A stretch of 64,000 bases of DNA from Gaiellasilicea sp963802765 (GCA_963802765.1 CAWDJZ010000007.1:62001-126000); one strand, 5' to 3'; counted from the stretch's first letter, positions 16,682 to 24,127 are shown. The notes: generated by a model not told the origin, from the letters alone. A program made the numbers and translations.

Positions 16682-17953
16682 GTGAGGCTGAGAGATCTGC
16701 CCTCGGTGGACGAGCTCGCCCGCGGGGTCGACGACCCGCTCGCGGTCGGCGCGGCGCGGACGGTGCTCGAACGCGCGCGCGAGGAGATCCGGGCCGGCGT
16801 CGATCCCGGCGACCTGCGCAGCCGCCTCGCGGAGGAGCTCGCGGCGGCGCGGCGACCCGCCCTGCGCCGCGTCCTCAACGCGACCGGCGTGCTCGTGCAC
16901 ACGAATCTCGGCCGCGCGCCTCTGGCTGCGGGCGCGCTCGCGCGCGTGCACGAGGCGGCCGGGTACTCCAATCTCGAGTACGACCTCTCGAGCGGCTCGC
17001 GAGGGTCCCGGCAGGATCACCTCGCGCCGCTTCTGCGCCGGCTCACGGGTGCCGAGGCGGCGATCGTCGTCAACAACAACGCCGCCGCGATCCTGCTCGC
17101 GCTGGCCGCGCTCGCCGAGGACCGTGAAGTCGTCGTCTCGCGCGGCGAGCTGATCGAGATCGGAGACGGCTTCCGGATCCCAGACGTGCTCGCTCGCTCG
17201 GGGGCCCGCCTCGTCGAGGTCGGGACGACGAATCGCACCCGGGCCGCGGACTACGAGCGGGCGATCGGACCGGACACGGCGCTGCTCCTGCGCGTCCACC
17301 AGTCGAACTTCCGCGTCGTCGGCTTTGCGGAGCAGCCGACGCTGACCGAGCTGGCCGCGATCGCCCGCCGGCACGAGCTGCCCCTCGTCGACGACCTCGG
17401 GTCGGGCGCGCTCGTCGAGGTCGAGGGCGAGCCGACTCCCGCAGCCGCGCTCGCCGCGGGCGCGGACCTCGTCTGCTTCTCGGGCGACAAGCTCCTCGGC
17501 GGCCCGCAGGCCGGGATCGTCGCCGGCCGGGCCGACCTGGTCGACAAGCTGAGGCGTCATCCGCTCCAGCGTGCGCTCCGCTCCGACAAGCTGACGCTCG
17601 CCGCGCTGGAGGGCACGCTGGCGCTCTACCTCGACCGGCCCGAGGAGGTCCCGGTGCTGCGGATGCTGCGCGAGCCTGCGGACGCAGTGCGAGCCCGCGC
17701 CGAGCGGCTCGCCAGGGCGGTGGGCGGCGCGGTCGAGGAGACGGTCGCCCGGGTCGGCGGCGGCGCGCTCCCGCTCGCAGAGCTGCCGAGCTATGCGTGC
17801 GCGGTGGAGGAAGGCCTCGCCGCCGCACTCCGCTCGCAGGATCCGCCGGTGATCGCCGTCGTCCGCGACGGGCGCACCCTGCTCGACTGCCGGACGCTCA
17901 CCGACGCCGAGGCGGACGAGGTCGCCGCGGCCGTGGAGACCTGCCGCTCGTGA
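16682..17953 (+). CDS. selA: L-seryl-tRNA(Sec) selenium transferase
   Basis: A 423-residue PLP enzyme that turns Ser-tRNA(Sec) into Sec-tRNA(Sec) using selenophosphate. Seen: RRVLNATGVLVHTNLGRAPL, YSNLEYDLSSGSRGSR, NNNAAAILLAL, HQSNFRVVGF, VDDLGSGAL and CFSGDKLLGGPQAG with the PLP lysine at residue 270. Full length for bacterial SelA. The next gene starts inside its stop (GTGA). selB and the tRNA-Sec gene are nearby; selD, needed to make selenophosphate, is not in the window. Confidence 0.95.
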   Translation: MRLRDLPSVDELARGVDDPLAVGAARTVLERAREEIRAGVDPGDLRSRLAEELAAARRPALRRVLNATGVLVHTNLGRAPLAAGALARVHEAAGYSNLEYDLSSGSRGSRQDHLAPLLRRLTGAEAAIVVNNNAAAILLALAALAEDREVVVSRGELIEIGDGFRIPDVLARSGARLVEVGTTNRTRAADYERAIGPDTALLLRVHQSNFRVVGFAEQPTLTELAAIARRHELPLVDDLGSGALVEVEGEPTPAAALAAGADLVCFSGDKLLGGPQAGIVAGRADLVDKLRRHPLQRALRSDKLTLAALEGTLALYLDRPEEVPVLRMLREPADAVRARAERLARAVGGAVEETVARVGGGALPLAELPSYACAVEEGLAAALRSQDPPVIAVVRDGRTLLDCRTLTDAEADEVAAAVETCRS

Positions 17954-18306
17954 GCGCCGCTCTCGAGCTCCTGAGCGAGGCAGAGCGCCGCACACTCGAG
18001 CGGTACGTGGCGCTGCTGCGCGAGCGTCTCGGCGACAACCTCGTCTCGGTCCGGGTTTTCGGCTCCGTCGCGCGCGGCGAGCGCTGGTGGTCGGGCATGC
18101 CGATCCGCTCCGACCTCGACGTGCTCGTCCTCGTCCGCGAGCCGATCGACGCCGCGCTTCGGGAGGAGCTCCTCGACGCGACGTACCCGCTCTTCCTCGA
18201 GTCTGGACGCCAGCTCGGGCCGCAGTTCCGCACGCCTGCGGAGCACGCGGCCTCTCCCGCCCGCGAGAGCATCGACCGCGACGCGGTCGAGCTGACCCTG
18301 CCGTAG
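17950..18306 (+). CDS. Nucleotidyltransferase-domain protein between selA and selB
   Basis: A 118-residue protein of the polymerase-beta-like nucleotidyltransferase superfamily. Seen: VFGSVARGE at about residue 37, then a short insertion (RWWSGMPIR) and SDLDVLVLV, giving the GS...DxD metal-binding motif. Small members include MNT antitoxins and uncharacterised transferases; no HEPN partner is adjacent. GTG 17950 overlaps the selA stop and the ATG of selB follows 2 nt after its stop, so it is embedded in the selA-selB operon. A role in selenocysteine metabolism is inference from context only. Confidence 0.75.
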   Translation: MSAALELLSEAERRTLERYVALLRERLGDNLVSVRVFGSVARGERWWSGMPIRSDLDVLVLVREPIDAALREELLDATYPLFLESGRQLGPQFRTPAEHAASPARESIDRDAVELTLP

Positions 18307-18308
18307 CC

Positions 18309-19931
18309 ATGCCTCTCACCGTCGGCACCGCCGGTCACATCGACCACGGCAAGACCTGGCTCGTCCGGGCGCTGACCGGCAAGGACACGGACCGCTTGCC
18401 CGAGGAGCGCGAGCGCGGGATCTCGATCGACCTCGGCTACGCGCCGCTCGACCTCCCCGACGGCCGCCGGCTCTCGCTGATCGACGTGCCCGGGCACGAG
18501 CGCTTCGTGCGCAACATGGTCGCCGGCGCGACCGGGATCGACCTCTTCCTGCTCGTCGTCGACGCGGGGGAGGGGGCGCGCCCGCAGACACACGAGCACC
18601 TCGCGATCCTCCGCCTGCTCGGGATCGAGCGGGGCGTCGTCGCCGTGACGAAGGCGGACGCCGTCGACGCCGAGACGCTCGAGCTCGCGGTCGAGGAGGC
18701 GCGCGAGCTCGTCCCGGAGGCCGAGGTCGTGCCCGTGAGCGCGAAGACCGGGCAGGGCCTGGACGACCTCCGCGCCGCGCTCGCGCGGGCGGCGGACCTT
18801 GTGTTTCAGACACACAAGGTCGACGAGCCGGCCCGCCTCTACGTCGACCGCGTCTTCTCGCTGCGCGGGATCGGGACGGTTGCGACCGGCACGCTCTGGT
18901 CGGGCTCGGTCGGCGCCGGCGACACGCTCCGGGCGGAGCCGTCCGGACGCGAGGTGCGCGTGCGCAGCGTCCAGGTGCACGACCGGCCGGTCGAACGGGC
19001 CGACGCGGGCCAGCGGGTGGCGCTCGCGCTGCCCGGCGTCGAGCGGACCGAGCTGAGGCGCGGCGACGTCCTGCTCGCGCCCGGCGTGCTCCGGCCGAGC
19101 TACCGGCTCGACGTCGCGCTCGAGGAGCTCGAGCCGGTTCCCGACGGCACCCGCCTGCACGTCCACCACGGCACCTCGTCGGTGCCCGCGCGCGTCGCCC
19201 GGCGGGGCGACCACGCCCAGCTGCGGCTCGCGGCACCGGTCGTCGCCGCCCGCGGCGACCGCGTCGTCCTCCGCGGCGCGACCACGATCGGCGGCGGGAC
19301 CGTGCTCGACCCGGCGCCTCCGCGCCATGCCGATCCGGCCAGGTTCGAGCGGGCCGCGCGGGGCGAAGAGACCGTCTCGGCGCCCGTCCTCGTCGACGGG
19401 GAATGGCGCTGGTCCGACGACTGGCTGGCCGAGCTGGGGGCGAAGCTCGAGCGCGGGATCGACGCGGCCGATCCCCTCGATCCGGGCGTGACCGCGCCCG
19501 CGGGCCCCTGGGCTCGCGACGTGCTCGCGCAGCTCCCCTTCGTCCGCCGAGGATCGAAGCTGTACCGTCCGGGCGCGGAGCCGGCCATCGGCGAGCGGGC
19601 GGACGAGGCGGCGGCGCTCGACGCCGAGCTCGAGGCGGCCGCACCCGGCACGATCAAGGTCGCCGACGCGGAGCTTGCGCGCTTCCTCGAGCGCGAGGGC
19701 CGACTCGTCCGCCTCGGGGAGGGGTACGCGGTCTCGGCCGGGGTCTACGAGCGGGCGCGGGCGCTCGTCGTCGAGGAGTGCACGCGCTCCGGCCGGATCG
19801 CGCTCGCGCGCTTCCGCGACCTCGCCGGCTGCGGGCGGCGGGACGCGCAGCTCCTGCTCGAGCGGCTCGACGTCGACGGCGTCACGCGTCGAGTCGGGGA
19901 CGCCCGTGTGCTCCGGCGCGGCGTCAGCTAG
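18309..19931 (+). CDS. selB: Selenocysteine-specific elongation factor SelB
   Basis: A 540-residue GTPase that delivers Sec-tRNA(Sec) to UGA codons by binding the SECIS hairpin. Seen: G1 GTAGHIDHGKT (residues 5-15), DVPGHERF, and TKAD; EF-Tu-like domains 2 and 3 (RGIGTVATGTLWSG); then C-terminal winged-helix repeats (about 370-540; RLVRLGEGYAVSAG, ALARFRDLAGCGRRDAQLLLERLD) that contact mRNA. Slightly shorter than E. coli SelB. It ends 8 bp inside the convergent membrane-protein gene. Confidence 0.95.
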   Translation: MPLTVGTAGHIDHGKTWLVRALTGKDTDRLPEERERGISIDLGYAPLDLPDGRRLSLIDVPGHERFVRNMVAGATGIDLFLLVVDAGEGARPQTHEHLAILRLLGIERGVVAVTKADAVDAETLELAVEEARELVPEAEVVPVSAKTGQGLDDLRAALARAADLVFQTHKVDEPARLYVDRVFSLRGIGTVATGTLWSGSVGAGDTLRAEPSGREVRVRSVQVHDRPVERADAGQRVALALPGVERTELRRGDVLLAPGVLRPSYRLDVALEELEPVPDGTRLHVHHGTSSVPARVARRGDHAQLRLAAPVVAARGDRVVLRGATTIGGGTVLDPAPPRHADPARFERAARGEETVSAPVLVDGEWRWSDDWLAELGAKLERGIDAADPLDPGVTAPAGPWARDVLAQLPFVRRGSKLYRPGAEPAIGERADEAAALDAELEAAAPGTIKVADAELARFLEREGRLVRLGEGYAVSAGVYERARALVVEECTRSGRIALARFRDLAGCGRRDAQLLLERLDVDGVTRRVGDARVLRRGVS

Positions 19932-20997
19932 ACGCGGTTGCGGCCGGCTCGGGAGGAGCGTCTTCCTCCGGTTCAGGCTCACGGGAGCCGACCGTCCGCA
20001 TCGCACCGGAGAGGACCATGCGCGTCCAGCGTTCGCTGAAGCCGGCGAGAAAGGCGACGACGACGAAGAGCGGCAGCGTCAGGGCGGTCTCCTCGAGCGG
20101 GATCAGCGGCGTCTTCATCAGGAAGTAGACGACGATCCCGGAGACGGAGCCGATCAAGGGCCGGTAGGCGCCGACGAGAGTCACCTCGAGTTTGGTCATC
20201 TCGTGGTCGATCACGAAGCCGCCGTGGCTGCTCATGCGCATCAGCGCGCTGACCACGGCCCCGGCTCCGCCCGCCGCGGCGGAGGCGTAGAACTCGCGCA
20301 CGGCCGCCGACTCGAGGTCGAGCGCGCCGAAGAGCGCGAGGATGCCGGCCGTCGCGAGGGCGTTCAAGAACAGGAAGACGATGCCGAGGCCGACCATCCC
20401 CTGGACGTAGCGCATCTTCGCGCGCTTCTCGCCGGCGCGGAAGTAGTAGTCCTCGATCCGCTCCAGCTCGGCCCGCTCATTCGCCGCGAAGCGCCTCACC
20501 GCTCTCGAGTCGGGCCGGGTCTCACCCGCGCGCTCGATGAAGCCGAGCAGGTGGGACTCGACGAGGAGCAGCCACTGCATCACGACCGCGCGCGGGACGC
20601 TCTCGAGCCCGTTCGCGGCTTTGATCGCGAGGATGTCGCAGTCGTGCAGGAGATCGGCGATCTCGTGCGTGTCCTCGGTGACCCAGTCCGACACGCGGTG
20701 CAGGCGGTATTCGAGCTTCTTGCGGCGTCTGCGGATCAGGCCGCGGAGCTGGCGTTCCCGTCGCGTGAGGGCGACGCCGGAGGCGACGCGCCGGCACCAG
20801 TAGGCGTCGACGATCTCGCCGGCACCTGCCTCGAAGCTCGCGCGGAGCTCGCGGTAGCGGCGCTCGACGTCCTCGGCGCCGGCGTGCCCTCCGCCCGCAT
20901 CCCAGTCGTGATGGGCGCGCACGAGCTCGGAGAAGGAAACGCGGCCGTTGCCGTTCTTCTCCTCGACTGCCGATCCGTGCGCGATCGCCGTGGACAT
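19924..20997 (-). CDS. Membrane protein of unknown function (357 aa)
   Basis: A 357-residue protein with a long basic/acidic helical N-terminal half (residues 1-200, charged, coiled-coil-like: RRRRKKLEYRLHRVSDW, RFAANERAELERIEDYYF) and four hydrophobic segments in the C-terminal half (GLGIVFLFLNALATAGILALF, GAVVSALMRM, SVSGIVVYFLM, LPLFVVVAFLAGF). The tail is acidic. I do not recognise the family. GAGGGGG precedes ATG 20997, and TACGCT about 40 bp upstream is a possible -10. It is convergent with selB. Confidence 0.7.
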   Translation of the reverse strand: MSTAIAHGSAVEEKNGNGRVSFSELVRAHHDWDAGGGHAGAEDVERRYRELRASFEAGAGEIVDAYWCRRVASGVALTRRERQLRGLIRRRRKKLEYRLHRVSDWVTEDTHEIADLLHDCDILAIKAANGLESVPRAVVMQWLLLVESHLLGFIERAGETRPDSRAVRRFAANERAELERIEDYYFRAGEKRAKMRYVQGMVGLGIVFLFLNALATAGILALFGALDLESAAVREFYASAAAGGAGAVVSALMRMSSHGGFVIDHEMTKLEVTLVGAYRPLIGSVSGIVVYFLMKTPLIPLEETALTLPLFVVVAFLAGFSERWTRMVLSGAMRTVGSREPEPEEDAPPEPAATASS

Positions 20998-21059
20998 GCG
21001 TCCCCCTCATTCGCCGCAGATCGGTTGTGCCCTCTTAGCGTAGTGTCGGGCAGCACGCC

Positions 21060-21974
21060 TTACAAGGGGGTCACGCTCAGCTGCAACACGTCCGGCCGGT
21101 GGTAGTGGCCGGCCGGATCGAAGCGCTGTCGCGCCGCGGCGAGCCGGCCCGGGTCCAGCTCGGCGTAGAGGATTCCCTCCTCGCCGTAGAGCGGTCCGGC
21201 CAGATAGCACCCGTCTGGAGCGAGGATCGCCGAGCCGCCGCGGCCGAGGACGTCGCGGCCCTCGAGCAGCCGGTGCAACGGGAAGTCGGCGGGGTACGAG
21301 CCGGCCCGCTGGAAGTGGCAGGGCGCGATCACGAACGCGCGCGACTCGAGCGCGATGTGCCGCAGGGTCGCCTGCCAGGCGTCGCCGTCGTCGGCGGTCG
21401 AGGCGATATAGATCTCGACCCCCGACTCGTACAACGCGAAGCGGGCCAGCGGCATGTAGTTCTCCCAGCAGATCAGCCCGCCGATCCGGCCGAGCGGTGT
21501 CTCGATCGCGCGCAGGCCGCGCCCGTCGCCCTGCCCCCAGACCAGCCGCTCGTGGTTCGTCGGCACGAGCTTGCGGTGGTGCAACGCGAGCTCGCCGGCC
21601 GGTGAGTAGGTGAGGAGGGAGTTGTAGAGCGTGCCGGGCCGCTCCGGGTCGAGCTCGTTGACCCCGACGACAAGCCAGACCTCGTGCTCGCGGGCCGTCT
21701 CGGCGAGCCGGTCCGCGTCCGCGCTCGGCACCGCGAGCGACTCCCGGTGAAGAAGGGCGAACGCCTCCGTGGCGCCCGGCTCGGCCCAGCCGGCGAGCGC
21801 CTTGGCCCACGCAGAGCTCGGATAGGCCGGGACGAACGTCTCCGGGAAGACGACGAGCCCTGCGCCCTCGCGGGCGGCTTCGGCCGTCCGTTCGGCGAGC
21901 CGATCGAGCGTGCCGGAGCGGTCGAGAATGACCGGCTCGACCTGGACGCAGGCGACGACGACAGGCGAATCCAC
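21060..21974 (-). CDS. Nitrilase/carbon-nitrogen hydrolase
   Basis: A 304-residue nitrilase-superfamily enzyme. The catalytic triad is visible: Glu45 (FPETF), Lys135 (HHRKLVPT) and Cys169 (ICWENYMPLARF). The CWENYMPL context and length place it with true nitrilases, which hydrolyse organic nitriles to carboxylic acids and ammonia, rather than with amidases. Its GTG start shares a base with the cupin stop (TAGTG), so it is the third gene of the operon selenoprotein, cupin, nitrilase. The substrate is unknown. Confidence 0.9.
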   Translation of the reverse strand: MDSPVVVACVQVEPVILDRSGTLDRLAERTAEAAREGAGLVVFPETFVPAYPSSAWAKALAGWAEPGATEAFALLHRESLAVPSADADRLAETAREHEVWLVVGVNELDPERPGTLYNSLLTYSPAGELALHHRKLVPTNHERLVWGQGDGRGLRAIETPLGRIGGLICWENYMPLARFALYESGVEIYIASTADDGDAWQATLRHIALESRAFVIAPCHFQRAGSYPADFPLHRLLEGRDVLGRGGSAILAPDGCYLAGPLYGEEGILYAELDPGRLAAARQRFDPAGHYHRPDVLQLSVTPL

Positions 21975-22333
21975 TAGGCCCAGTCCGGCGGCGTGTAGCC
22001 GCTCGTCCGAGGAGCGGAGACGATCAGCACGACGGCGTCCGCGTCGCTGCGGTTCACGACCGTGCGCCTCGGCGCCGGGTCGAGCCGCGCGAACGTCCCT
22101 TCCCGCGCGGGGTGGTCCTCGCCGTCGATCACGATCGTCGGCTCTCCCTCCAGGACGATGAAGACCTCCTCCTGGTCGCTCTCGACCTCGGTGTGCTCCG
22201 GGATCGTCTCACCTGGCGGCAGCTCGACGACGTTCATCCCGAACGACTGCAGGTCGAGCGAGCGCCGCGCCAGTGCCCACTTGGGGAACGGCCGCTCGAA
22301 CTCGTCCAGGTGCTTGATCGTGAAGCCGGCCAT
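21974..22333 (-). CDS. Cupin-domain protein
   Basis: A 119-residue single cupin. Seen: the first cupin motif (GETIPEHTEVESDQEEVFIVLEGEPTI style, with H and E ligands) and the second motif around RLDPAPRRTVVNRSD. Cupins bind a metal and may act as dioxygenases, isomerases or sensors. AAAGGAG lies upstream of ATG 22333, which is 2 nt after the selenoprotein stop, and its TAG overlaps the nitrilase GTG. The tight coupling suggests a shared job with both neighbours. Confidence 0.85.
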   Translation of the reverse strand: MAGFTIKHLDEFERPFPKWALARRSLDLQSFGMNVVELPPGETIPEHTEVESDQEEVFIVLEGEPTIVIDGEDHPAREGTFARLDPAPRRTVVNRSDADAVVLIVSAPRTSGYTPPDWA

Positions 22334-22335
22334 CC

Positions 22336-22890
22336 TCAGCTCCTTTTCTCCGGCCACTCGGGCTCGGGACCGACGCCGACGCCGTCGGCGACGCGGTTGA
22401 TGTAGTTGAAGTAGGCGATCACCTGGATCGCGTCGTGGATCGCGGCATCGTCCCAGCCATGCGCTCGCAGCCCGTCTGCGTCCGCGGCACCCACGGACGA
22501 CGGCGCGAGCGTGAGCTTGACCGCGTAGTCGCACAACGCACGGACGTGCGGCGGGAGCCCGGCCCGGCGGTAGTCGTGCGCTGCGTGTTGCGCGAGCTCG
22601 TCGTCTGCGCCCTCGGCACGGAGGTCGTCTGCATGGGCACGAATTCAGTAGTGGCAGTCGTTCGCCCGGGACACGACGACGGCCAGCAGCTCGCGCTCCT
22701 GCCGCGTGAGCCCGCACGGCCCGAACATGATCTCCCGGTACAGCGCCATCGAGCGCCTGAGCACGCCCGGCCGCAGGCTCATCGCCTTGACGATGTTGAA
22801 GACCTTGCCGGCGCGCTCGAGCGCAGCCTCGTACTCCTCTTTCAGGAGTCCGGTCGCCCCTTCGACGTCGATCAGGCGGAGATGCGCCAT
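22336..22890 (-). CDS. AhpD-like selenoprotein (in-frame UGA at 22647-22645)
   Basis: A 184-residue protein of the AhpD/carboxymuconolactone decarboxylase family (peroxidase-related type). Upstream of the TGA the frame reads LTRQERELLAVVVSRANDCHY; after it the same frame stays open to 22336, with the family's helical C-terminal half (VRALCDYAVKLTLAP, DAIQVIAYFNYINRVADG). TGA is codon 82, exactly the second Cys of the redox motif (S-R-A-N-x-C-x-x-C), giving C79-H-Y-U82. selA, selB and selC are within 7 kb and a hairpin follows the TGA. The enzyme should reduce peroxides or other oxidants. Ordinary annotation would split it into two fragments. Confidence 0.88.
22607..22640 (-). promoter_or_regulatory. 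Candidate bacterial SECIS hairpin
   Basis: Starting 5 nt after the UGA, GUGCCC (22640-22635) can pair with GGGCGC (22612-22607). Inside it, GCA pairs with UGC, leaving an apical loop about 16-26 nt from the UGA. That is the distance expected for bacterial SelB-binding SECIS elements. An alternative CCUC/GAGG apical stem is possible. Pairing was judged by eye. Confidence 0.5.
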
Positions 22891-22921
22891 CGCGGCGATC
22901 TTCGCACGCCGCGAAAGCATC

Positions 22922-22947
22922 GTGGGGGGATCCGAGGATCCCCCCAC
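22922..22947. repeat. Palindromic GTGGGGG hairpin, copy 3
   Basis: A perfect 12-bp inverted repeat (GTGGGGGGATCC / GGATCCCCCCAC) with a 2-nt loop between the secreted-protein gene and the selenoprotein gene. It has the same outer base as copies 1 and 2 near 8.3 kb. Confidence 0.7.
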
Positions 22948-22962
22948 ATGGCCGGGTCGCGT

Positions 22963-23772
22963 CTAGCGCCGCAGGTCGACCGGGAACGAGACGAGCCGGC
23001 GGGTCGAGATCCCCCCGAGCGGGTCCTCGCCGCTCTTGCGGGCGCGGGCGAAGACCGTCAGGAGCTGCTGCTGAGTCGCGGCCGGGAAGCCGCTCAGCTG
23101 GGTCAGCGTGAGCTGCGCCCAGCCGTCCGCACCGGTCGGCTGCTCGGCCGGGACGGTGAACTGGTTGAAGGGGACCGCCGTGGCGTAGACGATCGCGCCC
23201 TGCACGGCCTTCCCCTTGCACGAGACGTGGAACCGCAGCGTGATGCTCTGCGTCGAGCGGCCTACGATGCTCGGGTTGATCGACTGCCCGTCGAGCTGCA
23301 ACCGATCCGGCAGCGAGATGCCCGCGATCTGGAGCGGCGCGTTGCCGTTGCAGCCGCCGGTCGGAGGCGGGGCGGGCGCGTCCCGGACGACCGCGGTCGG
23401 GACCGACGTGGCATTGGCGGTGCCGTCGTTGTTCCTGGCCGCGACGCGGACGCGGATCGTATTGTCGACGTCGGGCTGCTTCAGCGCGTACGTCCGCTCG
23501 GTCGCCCCGCCGATGTTCGAGCAGCTGTCGCCGTTCGCGTCGCACCGGCGCCACTGGAACGCGAACGTGAACGGCTCGGTCCCGGTCCAGGTGCCCGTGT
23601 TCGCCGTCAGCGTGCTCCCCTCCTGGGGCGTGCCGGAGATGGTGGGCGCCGACTGGTTGCTCGGCGGCACCTGCGGTGCCGCGCCGCCGACCTCGGTCCG
23701 GCCGGCGATCGCGGCAATGACGAGCAGCGCCCCCGCGAGCGCGAGCAACAGCATTCGTGTCGTGCGTGTCAT
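22963..23772 (-). CDS. Secreted Ig-like domain protein
   Basis: A 269-residue exported protein. Seen: a signal peptide (MLLLALAGALLVIAAIAG), then one Ig/fibronectin-like repeat (SAPTISGTPQEGSTLTANTG, FQWRRCDANGDSC, YALKQPDVDNTIRVRVAARN) of the kind common in secreted actinobacterial proteins, a Pro-rich linker, and a second beta-rich domain (SITLRFHVSCKGKAVQGAIVYATAV) resembling Ig-like adhesin domains. No enzyme motif. GAGAGGATCC precedes ATG 23772. It is divergent from the tRNA-Sec gene. Confidence 0.8.
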   Translation of the reverse strand: MTRTTRMLLLALAGALLVIAAIAGRTEVGGAAPQVPPSNQSAPTISGTPQEGSTLTANTGTWTGTEPFTFAFQWRRCDANGDSCSNIGGATERTYALKQPDVDNTIRVRVAARNNDGTANATSVPTAVVRDAPAPPPTGGCNGNAPLQIAGISLPDRLQLDGQSINPSIVGRSTQSITLRFHVSCKGKAVQGAIVYATAVPFNQFTVPAEQPTGADGWAQLTLTQLSGFPAATQQQLLTVFARARKSGEDPLGGISTRRLVSFPVDLRR

Positions 23773-23902
23773 CGTTGGATCCTCTCCTCGAACGACGTGG
23801 TCGTTGCCGCTCTCTTTTCACCCGAGTTGGGCCCCGCGAAAACCGTTTCCGCGCGGATTCACAGGACGCTTACAACCGTGGGCCAGGGCGTTTCGGGGCG
23901 GA

Positions 23903-23908
23903 TACGCT
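23903..23908 (+). promoter_or_regulatory. -10 box of the tRNA-Sec gene
   Basis: TACGCT, 6 nt before the first base of the mature tRNA (23915). This fixes the box-to-RNA distance that also separates similar boxes from GTG codons elsewhere in the window. Confidence 0.55.
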
Positions 23909-23914
23909 GAATGC

Positions 23915-24007
23915 GGAGCGGCACGGGCCCGGTGGCCCAGCCGGTCTTCAAAACCGGCCCGGTCGTGCAACCCACGGCTTGCTCGGTTCGACTCCGGGGC
24001 CGCTCCG
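23915..24007 (+). tRNA. selC: tRNA-Sec (UCA)
   Basis: A 93-nt selenocysteine tRNA. The acceptor strands GGAGCGGC (23915-23922) and GCCGCTCC (23999-24006) pair over 8 bp, one more than in normal tRNAs. The anticodon stem CCGGT/ACCGG encloses CTTCAAA, giving anticodon TCA (23948-23950). A long variable arm and a GGTTCGACTCC T-arm follow. CCA is not encoded. It decodes UGA as selenocysteine with SelB. Confidence 0.95.
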
Positions 24008-24064
24008 CTAGGTGGTTTGCGCGCAGCAATGCCGGTTTGCGCGCCTGACGACGCCAACGCGGCC

Positions 24065-24082
24065 AAAGCTAAGTGCTTTTTT
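24065..24082 (+). terminator. Possible terminator of selC
   Basis: AAAGC/GCTTT short stem with a 5-nt loop running into six T. Weak stem but a good T-tract, 58 bp after the tRNA. Confidence 0.45.
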
Positions 24083-24100
24083 GCAGGCTCTTCTCGAGAC

Positions 24101-24121
24101 GGGAGCGACGGGACTCGAACC
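24101..24121 (-). repeat. tRNA 3'-end remnant (possible attachment site)
   Basis: On the minus strand GGTTCGAGTCCCGTCGCTCCC looks like the T-loop and acceptor 3' half of a tRNA, but the matching 5' half is missing (the T-stem does not pair). Such fragments are left when an element integrates into a tRNA gene. No integrase is seen. Confidence 0.35.
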
Positions 24122-24127
24122 TCCCTG

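Noticed and set aside
22419..22644. Separate gene for the C-terminal AhpD fragment starting at an internal Met
   Set aside because: The frame is continuous with the upstream half across the TGA, and the internal start would remove the redox motif. A Sec codon explains both halves.
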